Shown here piece by piece: positions 1 through 8,322 of a DNA stretch of 60,777 bases (positions are counted from its first letter, which is position 1; every line of letters begins with the position of its first letter). The position numbers and the translations under genes are program-made. The notes under the pieces were generated by a model, which was not told the origin of the DNA, did no database searches, and saw only the letters and a program-made list of their open reading frames with translations. Source of the DNA: PALSA-612 sp964595575 (lineage in GTDB: Bacteria; Actinomycetota; Thermoleophilia; Gaiellales; Gaiellaceae); the NCBI GenBank assembly GCA_964595575.1, contig CAZQRA010000014.1:1-60777 (forward strand). The letters are read 5' to 3'.

Positions 1-36
1 CGCTCAATCAGCGCAACAAAGCCAAATCTTGGCGCT

Positions 37-699
37 CTACAGCCGGTAACTTCCGGCTAGGTAGGGGAGAGGCACGCTCCAGGCGTGCACGAGCCGGGTG
101 AAGGGCCAGGCGGCGAGGAGGAGCCAGGCGCTGACGGCGTGGGCCTGGTAGAGGAAGGGAGCGCCTGCCATCAGGGAGGGATCGGGGCTGAAGGAGAGGA
201 CGCCCCGAAACCAGGGGCCGACCGTCTCCCGGTAGCCGTAGTGGTCGACCCCGGTACCCCACACCGTCGCCGCCATGCCCAGGACGATGGTCGCGGCCAG
301 CAACGGGTAGAGGACGAGGTCGCCGGCCGTGGTCGTCGCGCGGACGCGGCCGACGCGACGGCGTCGGTAGACGAGGAGGGCGAGGCCGACGACGACCGCC
401 GTCCCCGAGACCCCGCCGGCGACGAGGGCCAGCCAGTGGTAGACGCCCTCCTCGATGTCCACCGCCTCGATCCAACCCTTGGGGACGAGGACGCCCAGGA
501 CGTGGCCGCCGACGACGGCCAGGAGACCGACGTGGAAGAGGACGCTTCCCGCCATGAGCAGGCGCCGCTCGAGGAGCTGGGTCGAGCGGGCGGTCCACGT
601 GTACTGGCCTCGCCTGTAGCGCCAGACGTGGCCGACGACGAAGGTGGCGATGGAGAGGTAGGGCAGGGCTACCCACAGGAAGAGCTCGCCCCGGCTCAC
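37..699 (-). CDS. narI: Respiratory nitrate reductase gamma subunit (cytochrome b)
   Basis: This 220-residue membrane protein is the quinol-oxidising cytochrome b subunit of the NarGHI nitrate reductase and passes electrons from the quinol pool to NarH and NarG. It has about five membrane segments. Histidines at 56, 66, 187 and 205 fall at the same positions as the four haem ligands of E. coli NarI (known for that protein), so both haem sites look intact. It starts four bases inside the end of narJ (GTGA overlap), as expected for a narGHJI operon read leftwards. It is the only gene of the nar block that looks undamaged. Length is normal for the family (about 225). Confidence 0.93.
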   Translation of the reverse strand: MSRGELFLWVALPYLSIATFVVGHVWRYRRGQYTWTARSTQLLERRLLMAGSVLFHVGLLAVVGGHVLGVLVPKGWIEAVDIEEGVYHWLALVAGGVSGTAVVVGLALLVYRRRRVGRVRATTTAGDLVLYPLLAATIVLGMAATVWGTGVDHYGYRETVGPWFRGVLSFSPDPSLMAGAPFLYQAHAVSAWLLLAAWPFTRLVHAWSVPLPYLAGSYRL

Positions 700-1258
700 G
701 CCAGCGCCTCCTCGACGATCTCCGGCTCGGGCGCGGGCCCAGGCTCGAGCCCGACCAGCTCCCTCGGCGGGCCCTCCTCGGCGATGCGCCGGGCCGCCTC
801 CAGCTGGGCCCGCGTGGGCCGGGGCAGGGCGGCGCAGACGGCGTCGAGGAGGCAGGCGTAGGGGCTTCCCTGCCCGTGCAGGGCCGACCGGACGAGCTCG
901 AGGGCGGGACGGTGCTCGGCGAGGATGGCCTCCCCCGCCTGGGGGGCGAGGGCGGCGAGCTCGAGCATGAGGGGGAGGTAGTCGGGTAGCTCCCGGCTCT
1001 CCAGGGGAAACCCCGCCGCCGCGTAGCGGCGCTTGAGGCGCACGAGCTCGAGGCCCCGCTGCCGCCGATCGCCGTAGGCGTGGTAGGTGAGGTGGAGGCT
1101 GGCGCGAGGGTCGAGGTCGAAGGTGCTCACGTAGGCCTCCTGGCCTGGTCGAGCGGCGTCTCTCTCAGCCAGGCGAGGAAGGGACCGAGGCCAGGGAGCT
1201 CGGCCGCTTCCTCTTCCAGCGCGGGCAGGAGGGCGACGAGCTCGGCGTCAGGGTACTC
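696..1258 (-). pseudogene. narJ: Nitrate reductase assembly chaperone NarJ, 5' end lost and frameshifted
   Basis: NarJ is the chaperone that holds apo-NarG while the molybdenum cofactor is inserted. The intact-looking frame (696-1130) encodes the C-terminal 144 residues. Upstream, in another frame, comes the expected earlier part (YPDAELVALLPALEEE...LGPFLAWLRETPLDQA). The two join if one C is added near 1143, where the sequence reads GGCCAGG and GGCCCAGG is expected. The N-terminus is missing: at about 1258 the homology jumps directly into narG, so the whole of narH is absent. The indel is in a homopolymer, so sequencing or assembly error is as likely as true decay. Confidence 0.8.
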
Positions 1259-2423
1259 CGATCGACCCGTTCGGCGCCACCGGCCGGCCCGTCTCCTCGT
1301 CGAGGACCACCGTCTTCCACTCGGCGTTCTCCGACCGGTCGCCGAGATCGGAGGCGCGCAGGAAGCGGTCGGACACGTAGCTTCCGTCCCGCTCGCGCAG
1401 GGTGACGAGGAAGGGGAGATCGGTGTAGCGGCGGGCGTAGTCCTGGAAGCGGGCTACCTCCCGCTCGACGTAGAACTCCTTCAGGATCACGTGCCCCATG
1501 GCCATGGCCAAGGCGCCGTCGCTGCCCGCCTTTGGCGTTCAGCCAGTGGTCGGCGAACTTGGTGTGGCCTGCGTAGTCGGGCGAGACCACCACCCCTTCT
1601 GGCCGCGATAGCGCGCCTCGGTCAGGAAGTGGGCGTCGGGGGTGCGCGTCTGGGGGATGTTCGAGCCCCAGAGGATGACGTAGGTCGCGTCCCACCAGTC
1701 GGCCGACTCGGGCACGTCTGTCTGGTCGCCCCACATCTGGGGGGAGGCCGGCGGCAGGTCCGCGTACCAGTCGTAGAAGCTGAGGCAGACCCCTCCGATG
1801 AGGGACAAACCGGGTGCCTGACGCGTAGGAGACCATGGACATGGCCGGGATGGGCGAGAAGCCGACGACGCGGTCGGGGCCGTAGCGGCGGATGGTGTGG
1901 ACGTGGGCGGCGGCGATGAGGTCGGCGACCTCGTCCCAGGAGGCGCGCACGAAGCCGCCCTTGCCGCGCTGCGACTTGTAGCGGCGCGCCTTCTCGGGGT
2001 CCTCGACGATCTCGGCCCAGGCCTCACGGGGTCCCCTGTCCGGGCCAGGGCTTGGCGGTACATGGTGAGGAGGACGCCGCGGACGTAGGGGTAGCGCACC
2101 CGCAGCGGCGAGTAGACGTACCAGGAGAAGGAGGCCCCCCGCGGGCAGCCGCGGGGCTCGTACTCGGGCGCGTCGGGGCCGGTCGAGGGGTAGTCCGTCT
2201 GCTGGGTCTCCCAGGCGACGATCCCGTCCTTGACGTGCACCTTCCAGGAGCAGGAGCCGGTGCAGTTGACGCCGTGGGTCGTACGCACCACCTTGGTGTG
2301 AGCCCAGCGGTGGCGGTGGAACGACTCCCAGTCCCGGCCGCCTTGAACGAGGGCGCTCCAGCCGTCGGCCGCCGGCGCTCCCCGCCCGAAGTAGCGGAGC
2401 TTGGTGAGGAGGGGCTCGGTCAT
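1258..2423 (-). pseudogene. narG: Nitrate reductase alpha subunit NarG, N-terminal third with several frameshifts
   Basis: NarG is the molybdenum catalytic subunit that reduces nitrate. The start is ATG at 2423, overlapping the narK stop. The beginning is typical (WAHTKVVRTTHGVNCTGSCSW, with the Fe-S ligand region, then WETQQTDYP and PRGCPRGASFSWY). Four single-base shifts are needed to keep reading: near 2025 (G lost), 1810 (base lost), 1602 (G lost) and 1543 (A gained), almost all in homopolymer runs. Homology ends at about 1258 after PNGSIG, some 400 residues into a family of about 1200, and then joins narJ directly. As printed it cannot make an enzyme. Clustered homopolymer indels point to a poor consensus rather than old decay. 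Confidence 0.85.
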
Positions 2424-3249
2424 GCTTCGGCCCGGCTGCGGAGGGCACCTCGAAGCTCCACGGCCGGCGCCGTCCTCATGAGCCAGGTGGCGGCGGCCAG
2501 GCACAGGCTGGTGGCGAGGAGCAGGCCCACGAACCCCAGGTGTAGGTGCCGGTGGTGTCCTTGACCACTCCCATGAGGAGGGGCGGGAAGAAGCCCCCCA
2601 GGCCGCCGGCGGCGCCCACGATGCCGGCCATCCGGGGCCGGGCGGCCAGGGAGGCAAGCACCGAGGCGTCCACGGCTGTGCCGATGTTCCCCATGCCGTA
2701 GATGCCCAGGGCCAGCCCCTGGCGCTCCTTCCTGTACCAGCCGGCCACGAAGGGGATGCCCACGGCGAAGGAGGAGCCGGCCACCCCCAAGAGGAAGGCC
2801 ACCCCCACGAGCGCCCAGTAGGAGCCGGCGTAGCCGAGCAGGACGGCGGGCAGGCTGCAGAAGGCAAGCAGGGCGGGGAACATCCGCCTTCCCCCGTAGC
2901 GGTCGGTCAAGGCCCCTGCCGGCAGGCGCAGGAGCGACCCCAAGACCACCGGCACCGCCGTCAGAAACAGGGTCTCCGTGCTGGACAGGGACAGGTCCTC
3001 TTCGAACTTCTTGGCCAGGGGGGCGATCAGGCCCCAGGCCGTGAAGCAGAGGGCGAAGGCCCCTGTGGCCAGGGCCAGGTTGAGNNNNNNNNNNNNNNNN
3101 NNNNNNNNNNNNNNNNNNNNNNNNNNNNNNNNNNNNNNNNNNNNNNNNNNNNNNNNNNNNNNNNNNNNNNNNNNNNNNNNNNNNCAGAGGGCGAAGGCCC
3201 CTGTGGCCAGGGCCAGGTTGAGGGCGGCTCGGTGATCAGTCTTGATCAT
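2420..3249 (-). pseudogene. narK: NarK-type nitrate/nitrite transporter, interrupted
   Basis: This is an MFS transporter of the NarK family, which imports nitrate or exports nitrite for the reductase encoded downstream. The start is MIKTDHRAALNLALATG at 3249. The first six helices are present, including the loop TDRYGGRR and the WYRKERQGLALGIYGMGNIGTA signature. Then about 200 residues expected in the family are missing: ...LASLAA runs straight into RMAGIVGAAGGLGGFFPP, which belongs near residue 350. A G is missing in a run near 2545. With it restored, the C-terminus reads on to a stop overlapping the narG ATG. A 100-N gap interrupts codons 13-14 but its flanks are identical, so it probably holds no real sequence. 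Confidence 0.82.
3047..3222. repeat. 38-bp identical flanks around a 100-N scaffold gap
   Basis: Positions 3047-3084 and 3185-3222 are the same 38 bases, separated by exactly 100 N (3085-3184). Collapsing the copies restores an uninterrupted narK reading frame. This is the usual sign of two contigs that overlap but were scaffolded with a default-size gap. I treat it as an assembly artefact rather than a biological repeat. Confidence 0.93.
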
Positions 3250-3428
3250 GCCTACACCGTAAGCCGCTGAGCGGACGGCCGTCATCGGTGGTGACTACCA
3301 ACCCTGACTCAGGGGGAACTACGGATCTCGACGCCCTCGCGCTCCTGGGGGAGGGGCTCCCCGCCAGCGTGGGGATTCTCGAGCGGACCGAGTCGCGGGC
3401 TTCCCCCGCTTCCGTGGACACGTAGGCG

Positions 3429-4358
3429 TTAGGCAGCCCTTGCTTGTTCTTGATTGAAAATCATCTCATCCGCCCCGGACGCGCAGTCATCCCTCCTCTC
3501 GTAGTGGTCGCGTTCGTAGTCGTCGGGCGAGCGGTAGCCGAGCGTTGAGTGCAGCCGCTCGCGGTTGTAGAAGGTCTCGATGTAGTCGAAGAGCGCCGTC
3601 CGCGCTTCCTGCTTGGTGCGGAAGGAGCGGCGGCGGAGCAGGTCCTTCTCGAGGGTCGCGTGGTAGCTCTCGATCGCGGCGTTGTCGAAGCAGTCGCCCC
3701 TGGAGCCCATCGACTGGGCGATCCCGGATGCGCGCAGGCGCTGGCCGAACACGAGCGCGACGTACTGCGAGCCCTGATCGGAGTGGTGGACGAGCCCCGG
3801 CCCCGGACAGCGCCGGGCGATCGCCATCTCGAGCGCGTCGACGACGAGCTCGGCCCGCATGTCGTCGCGCATCGACCAGCCGACGACCTTGCGGCTGAAG
3901 CAGTCGAGCACCGAGGCCAGGTAGAGCTTGCCCTCCCAGGTCGGGATCTCCTTGATATCCACGCACCAGAGGCGGTTGGGCTCGGTGGGGTTGAAGTCGC
4001 GCTCGACCAAGTCGGCGGCGACGCGGACGCCCTGGACGCGGATCGTCGTCTTCCCCTTGCGGCGCCGGTGGGACCCGGAGAGGCCGGCCTGCCGCATCAG
4101 CCGCTCGACCCGCTTCTCGCCGACGCGGATCCCCTGCCGGCGCAGCTCTGCGTGCACCCGCGGCGAGCCATAGGTGCCGCGGCTCTGCGCGTGGATCTCC
4201 TTGATCTTCTCCGTGAGCCAGGCGTCGGTGAGCGCCCGCTGCGACGGCGGCCGGTGGCGCCACGCGTGGAAGCCGGAGCGGGAGACGCCGAGCATCCGGG
4301 CCGAGAGCGAGATCGGGAACTCGGCCTGCTCCGCCTCGATGAACCGAAACACGGTCAC
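3429..4358 (-). CDS. IS3-family transposase OrfB (DDE integrase domain)
   Basis: This 309-residue catalytic part of the IS3 transposase has an N-terminal HTH_21-like region (GTYGSPRVHAELRRQGIRVGEKRVERLMR) followed by the rve integrase core. Catalytic residues are visible as D134 (WCVDIKEI), D194 (HHSDQGSQY) and E230 (NAAIESYHATLEKD), with the usual 35-residue D-to-E spacing. The GTG start overlaps the orfA stop (GTGA), but the main product is probably made by frameshifting from orfA, because the orfB frame stays open well upstream of the GTG. No stop or indel interrupts it, so the element may still be active. Confidence 0.93.
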   Translation of the reverse strand: MTVFRFIEAEQAEFPISLSARMLGVSRSGFHAWRHRPPSQRALTDAWLTEKIKEIHAQSRGTYGSPRVHAELRRQGIRVGEKRVERLMRQAGLSGSHRRRKGKTTIRVQGVRVAADLVERDFNPTEPNRLWCVDIKEIPTWEGKLYLASVLDCFSRKVVGWSMRDDMRAELVVDALEMAIARRCPGPGLVHHSDQGSQYVALVFGQRLRASGIAQSMGSRGDCFDNAAIESYHATLEKDLLRRRSFRTKQEARTALFDYIETFYNRERLHSTLGYRSPDDYERDHYERRDDCASGADEMIFNQEQARAA

Positions 4359-4666
4359 CGGGTCTCGCTCTCCTTCGCGAAGAAGGCCGCGGCTTTTACC
4401 AGCAGGTCACGCTCCTGCTTGAGGATGCGGTTCTCGTGCCGGAGGCGTCGCAGCTCCTCCCGCTCCTCGCTCGTCAGGCCCTCGCGCTCGCCGGCGTCGA
4501 TCTCCGCCTGCTTGCGCCAGAGCCGAAGCGACTCGGTCGAGACGCCGAGCTCACGCGCGATCTGCGCCAGCGGCCGACCGCTCGTCCTGAGCAGCTCGAC
4601 CGCCTCCCGCTTGAACTCCTGCGGGTACGGCTTCTGGTGCTTGATTGGTCTCGCCATAGTGGACAC
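4355..4666 (-). CDS. IS3-family transposase OrfA (HTH_Tnp_1)
   Basis: This 103-residue DNA-binding protein is encoded by the first IS ORF. It has a helix-turn-helix of the transposase_8 type (YPQEFKREAVELLRTSGRPLAQIARELGVSTESLRLWRKQ), then a coiled coil (REELRRLRHENRILKQERDLLVKAAAFF) that works as a leucine-zipper oligomerisation segment in this family. The A-AAA-G motif at 4397-4393 lies in codons V-K near the end. Shifting by -1 there enters the orfB frame with no stop before the orfB body, giving an OrfAB fusion. The gene stands immediately upstream of orfB, on the same strand. Confidence 0.92.
   Translation of the reverse strand: MSTMARPIKHQKPYPQEFKREAVELLRTSGRPLAQIARELGVSTESLRLWRKQAEIDAGEREGLTSEEREELRRLRHENRILKQERDLLVKAAAFFAKESETR
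4393..4397 (-). promoter_or_regulatory. Predicted -1 ribosomal frameshift site (A-AAA-G) for OrfAB
   Basis: On the minus strand the orfA codons GTA AAA GCC contain A_AAA_G, a known slippery motif of IS3 elements. OrfB lies in the -1 frame, and that frame is open from here through the orfB GTG. The hairpin or pseudoknot that usually stimulates the shift was not resolved. Confidence 0.65.
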
Positions 4667-4814
4667 CGATCCTTCCTGCCTGATCGGACAACACCGACCA
4701 AGCGCTCAGGTGTCCACGAAAGCGGGGGAACTCCATCGCTTGGCTCCCCGGGCTGACCTTCCTTCGGGGGCGGCTCGCCCTGCAGGCGGCCTCGGTTTGC
4801 GCCAGGATACGCTC

Positions 4815-6515
4815 ATGGCCGACCCCTACGCCCAGCCCACAGACCCCGCCAAGCGCCGCAGCGCGGCCATCACCGACGGGCCCGATCGGGCCGGTGCCCG
4901 CTCGATGCTGAAGGCCGTGGGTCTCACCGACGAGGACCTGGCGCGGCCGCTCATCGGGGTCGCCACCACCTGGATCGAGACCATGCCCTGCAACCTCAAC
5001 CAGCGCGACCTCGCCCAGGACGTGAAGCGAGGGGTGCGCGACGCCGGCGGCACGCCCCTCGAGTTCAACACCATCGCCGTCTCCGACGGGGTGGCCATGG
5101 GCACCGAGGGCATGCGGGCCTCGCTCGTCTCCCGGGAGGTCATCGCCGACTCGATCGAGCTCGTCGCCCGGGGCCACCTCCTCGACGGCCTCGTCTGCCT
5201 GGTCGCCTGCGACAAGACCAACCCGGGGGCGGTCATGGCCCTGGCCCGGCTCGACATCCCGGCCGTCGTCCTCTACACCGGCTCCATCGCCCCCGGCAAG
5301 TTCCGAGGCCGGGACGTGACCGTGGCCGACGTGTACGAGGCCATCGGGGCCTACGCGGCGGGGTCGGTGACCGCCGAGGAGCTGCACGAGCTGGAGTCGG
5401 TCGCCTGTCCCGGCGCCGGCGCCTGCGGCGGCCAGTTCACCGCCAACACCATGTCCACCGTCCTCGAGTTCATGGGGCTGTCGCCGGCAGGGCTGAACGG
5501 CATCCCCGCCCTCTCCCGGCGCAAGAAGGAGGCGGCCTACGCCTGCGGGCGCCTCGTCATGGACCTCGTCCGCCGCGACCTCCGCCCCTCCCAGATCGTC
5601 ACCCGAGAGGCGCTCGAGAACGCGGCCGCCTCGGTGGTGGCGACCGGGGGCTCCACGAACGGCGTCCTGCACCTGCTCGCCATCGCCCGCGAGTTCGGTG
5701 TCCCCTTCACCATCGACGACTTCGACCGTATCGCGGAGCGCACGCCGGTGCTGGCGGACATGAAGCCCTGGGGCCGGTTCCACGCCACCGACGTCGACCG
5801 GGCCGGAGGCGTCGCCCTTGTCGCCCGGGAGCTGGCCAAGAAGGGCCTGATCCACGGAGACGCGCCCACCGTCACCGGCAAGACGCTGGGCGAGGCGGCG
5901 GCAGCGGTGGTCGAGCGCCCCGGGCAGGAGGTGGTGCGGCCGATCGAGGATCCCATCAAGCCCTCAGGCTCGCTCCGGATCCTGCGCGGCAACCTCGCCC
6001 CCGAGGGGTGCGTGCTCAAGCTCACCGTGGGCCGGAGCGAGCACCGGGGCCCTGCGCGGGTGTTCGACGACGAGCAGTCGGCCTTCGCCGCCGTCAAGGC
6101 GGGCAAGATCGAGCCCGGGGACGTGGTCGTCATCCGCTACGAGGGGCCGGCAGGGGGGCCGGGCATGCCCGAGATGCTCCAGGTCACTGCCGCCATCATC
6201 GGCGAGGGCCTGGGCGACTCGGTAGCCCTCGTCACCGACGGACGCTTTTCGGGAGCGACCCACGGGTTCATGGTCGGCCACGTCTCCCCCGAGGCGGCCC
6301 GGGGCGGACCCATCGCCGCCCTCCAGGAGGGGGACACGGTGGTGATCGACGCCACCGCCCGCGAGCTGCGCGTGGAGCTGTCCGACGAGGAGATCGCCGC
6401 CCGCCTCCGCCGCTTTAGCCCCCCGCCCCCGCGCTACACGACGGGGGTGCTGGCCAAGTACGCCGCCCTCGTCTCCTCGGCCAGCGAGGGCGCGATCACA
6501 CGGCCTGCGGCCTGA
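4815..6515 (+). CDS. ilvD: Dihydroxy-acid dehydratase
   Basis: This Fe-S enzyme dehydrates 2,3-dihydroxy-isovalerate and -methylvalerate, the third common step of isoleucine and valine synthesis. It has 566 residues, normal for IlvD. The three cluster cysteines are visible: C59 (ETMPCN), C132 (ACDKTNPG, where CDKT-T-PG is commoner) and C204 (GAGACGGQFTANTM). The C-terminal DGRFSGATHGF motif is intact. The ATG at 4815 is chosen because homology begins just after it, although the frame is open far upstream through the IS element. It stands alone, 84 bp from the IS inverted repeat, so its transcription may depend on that junction. Confidence 0.95.
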   Translation: MADPYAQPTDPAKRRSAAITDGPDRAGARSMLKAVGLTDEDLARPLIGVATTWIETMPCNLNQRDLAQDVKRGVRDAGGTPLEFNTIAVSDGVAMGTEGMRASLVSREVIADSIELVARGHLLDGLVCLVACDKTNPGAVMALARLDIPAVVLYTGSIAPGKFRGRDVTVADVYEAIGAYAAGSVTAEELHELESVACPGAGACGGQFTANTMSTVLEFMGLSPAGLNGIPALSRRKKEAAYACGRLVMDLVRRDLRPSQIVTREALENAAASVVATGGSTNGVLHLLAIAREFGVPFTIDDFDRIAERTPVLADMKPWGRFHATDVDRAGGVALVARELAKKGLIHGDAPTVTGKTLGEAAAAVVERPGQEVVRPIEDPIKPSGSLRILRGNLAPEGCVLKLTVGRSEHRGPARVFDDEQSAFAAVKAGKIEPGDVVVIRYEGPAGGPGMPEMLQVTAAIIGEGLGDSVALVTDGRFSGATHGFMVGHVSPEAARGGPIAALQEGDTVVIDATARELRVELSDEEIAARLRRFSPPPPRYTTGVLAKYAALVSSASEGAITRPAA

Positions 6516-6531
6516 GGAGACCTCTCCTGCC

Positions 6532-7221
6532 TCAGTAGGACGTCCCCGCTCCCAAACGCTCCACCACCACCTGGGGGATCCGGGCTCGGGGGCTGAGGCG
6601 GAGGAGCAGCCGCACGATCTCGGCGCAGTCCTGGGGCTGGATCATCTCCTCCTCGGGGATCCCGGTCCAGGCGGCCATCTCGGTGGCGACGAAGCCCGGG
6701 CAGATGGCGGTGGCCCGAACGCCGTCGTCCTCGAGCTCGGCGTTGAGGGAGCGGGTGAAGGAGATGACGGCTGCCTTGGCGGCCCCGTAGACCGAGAGGC
6801 GGGGGGCGGGGATGGTGCCGGCGATGGAGGCGAGGTTGACCACCAGGCCCCGCGAGGCCCGTAGCAGGGGGATGGCGGCCTTGGTGACGAGGATGAGCCC
6901 GCGCAGGTTGACTGACAGCTGGAGGTCGACGTGCTTGACCGCCAGCTCCTCGAGTCGACCTCCCACGCCCACGCCGGCCGAGTTGACGAGCACGTCCAGG
7001 CCCCCGAACCGCTCCCTGTGGGCGGCCACCAGGCGCTCGCAATCCTCGGCCGAGGACACGTCCGCCGCCACCGCCTGGGCGCCCAGCTCGGCCGCCGCCC
7101 GCTCGACCCGCTCCCGCCGCCGGGAGACGAGGGTGAGGGCGAAGCCCTCCTCGGCCAGCGCGCGGGCGATGGCGAGGCCGATTCCGGACGAGCCGCCGGT
7201 CACGAGGGCGCTTGCAGGCAC
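6532..7221 (-). CDS. Short-chain dehydrogenase/reductase
   Basis: This 229-residue classical SDR is an NAD(P)-dependent oxidoreductase of unknown substrate. The Rossmann motif TGGSSGIG lies at 8-15, NSAG at 80-83 and the catalytic triad at S132 (NLASIAG), Y145 and K149 (YGAAK). The start is GTG at 7221. It is divergent from selD, with only 39 bp between the starts, and convergent with ilvD, whose stop is 16 bp away. Nothing in the sequence names the substrate. Confidence 0.9.
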   Translation of the reverse strand: MPASALVTGGSSGIGLAIARALAEEGFALTLVSRRRERVERAAAELGAQAVAADVSSAEDCERLVAAHRERFGGLDVLVNSAGVGVGGRLEELAVKHVDLQLSVNLRGLILVTKAAIPLLRASRGLVVNLASIAGTIPAPRLSVYGAAKAAVISFTRSLNAELEDDGVRATAICPGFVATEMAAWTGIPEEEMIQPQDCAEIVRLLLRLSPRARIPQVVVERLGAGTSY

Positions 7222-7260
7222 GCCGGCATTCTCTCCTACGCGTACAGTTGGGGGGTGAGC

Positions 7261-8295
7261 ATGCGCGTCGGGGACGTTCGCCTGGGCGAGCTGGCGACTG
7301 CCGGGGGCTGCGCCGCCAAGTACGCCGCCTCCAGGCTGGAGGAGCTCCTGTCGGCGCTCGTCCCCGCCCAGGCCGACGACCTCCTGGTCGGGCTTGACCC
7401 CGCCGACGACGCCGCCGTGTACCGCCTCGACGAGGAGCGGGCCATCGTGTTCACGGTCGACTTCTTCCCGCCCCTCGTCGACGACCCCGCCGACTTCGGC
7501 GCCATCGCCGCGGCCAACGCCTTGAACGACGTCTTCGCCATGGGGGGCTCGCCTCTCCTCGCCCTCTCCGTCGCCGCCTTTCCCGAGGAGCTGCCCGTCT
7601 CCGTCCTAGGAGCGATCATGGGCGCCGCCGAGGCTCAGGTGCAGGCGGCGGGCGGGCTCCTCGCCGGAGGCCACACCATCCGCGACAGCGAGCCCAAGTA
7701 CGGGCTGGCGGTGGTGGGGACCGTGCACCCGCAGGGGGTGTGGAGGAAGAGCTCGGCTCGGCCGGGGGACGTCCTCTTCCTCACCAAGCCGCTCGGGGCT
7801 GGGCTCGTGCTCCACGGAGCGAGGCGGGGTCTTGCCTCCCCGGAGGCGCTGGCCGAGGCGGTGAGGTGGATGCGGGCGCTCGCTCGGGAGCCGGCGGAGG
7901 CGCTTCGCCCCTTCCAGCCCAGCGCGGTCACCGACGTGACCGGGTTCGGGCTCCTCGGCCACGCCTACGAGATGGCCTCCCGGAGCGGGGTGAGGATCGC
8001 GCTGCAGGCGGAGCGGCTGCCCGCCCTGGACGGCGCCCTGGCGGTAGCGCGGGCGGGCGAGCGCACCGGCGGCGACAGGAGGAACCGGGAGTTCGCCCAG
8101 GGTCACGTGGAGGTGGGCACCGCCGTCCCCGCCGAGGTCGAGACCCTGGCCTGGGATCCCCAGACCTCGGGCGGCCTCTTGGTGGCCTTGGCCTCCGAGC
8201 GGGCCTTGAGCCTGGAGGCGGCCTTCCAGGCTCGCGGTCTTCCCCTCTGGCGCGTGGGCAGGGTCGAGACGGGATCGGGCGTGGCTCTCGCCTGA
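7261..8295 (+). CDS. selD: Selenide, water dikinase (selenophosphate synthetase)
   Basis: SelD makes selenophosphate from selenide and ATP, the selenium donor for Sec-tRNA and for 2-selenouridine in tRNA. The product has 344 residues. The N-terminal active-site motif is GGCAAK with C17 and K20, the same positions as in E. coli SelD, so this copy uses cysteine rather than Sec. The body has DDAAVY, the FAMGG metal-binding segment, and GGHT and TGFGLLGH motifs. A -10 box (TACAGT, 7243-7248) precedes it by so little that a leaderless GTG start at 7255 is possible. It fits with the two Sec-coding TGA genes at 22768-23232 and 39385-39777. No selA, selB or selC is in this window. Confidence 0.93.
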   Translation: MRVGDVRLGELATAGGCAAKYAASRLEELLSALVPAQADDLLVGLDPADDAAVYRLDEERAIVFTVDFFPPLVDDPADFGAIAAANALNDVFAMGGSPLLALSVAAFPEELPVSVLGAIMGAAEAQVQAAGGLLAGGHTIRDSEPKYGLAVVGTVHPQGVWRKSSARPGDVLFLTKPLGAGLVLHGARRGLASPEALAEAVRWMRALAREPAEALRPFQPSAVTDVTGFGLLGHAYEMASRSGVRIALQAERLPALDGALAVARAGERTGGDRRNREFAQGHVEVGTAVPAEVETLAWDPQTSGGLLVALASERALSLEAAFQARGLPLWRVGRVETGSGVALA

Positions 8296-8322
8296 GCGGG
8301 CGCCCCCAGTACACTGGGAGCC

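Larger units (their letters stand above)
3401..4730 (-). mobile_element. IS3-family insertion sequence with two-ORF transposase
   Basis: The element is about 1.33 kb. Its ends are 21-bp terminal inverted repeats differing at one base: 3401-3421 (starting TTCCCCCGCTT) and the complement of 4710-4730. Inside are overlapping orfA and orfB on the minus strand, the standard IS3 arrangement. I see no clear target-site duplication, so the exact ends may be a few bases further out. It sits between narK and ilvD, with 84 bp separating its right repeat from the ilvD start, so it may have replaced or supplied the ilvD promoter. Confidence 0.88.

Noticed and set aside
41..58. AGCCGG/CCGGCT hairpin as the nar operon terminator
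   Set aside because: It lies inside the last narI codons, and too little downstream sequence is present to judge.
1131..1160. TGA before the narJ frame as a selenocysteine codon
   Set aside because: The upstream and downstream parts are in different frames, so a missing base explains it; NarJ has no redox cysteine here.
3236..3421. 61-codon ORF at the left edge of the IS
   Set aside because: Overlaps the narK start and the IS repeat, low-complexity translation, no homology seen.
3549..4814. Upstream part of the long open frame leading into ilvD
   Set aside because: It is antisense to the IS transposase; IlvD homology starts at 4815.
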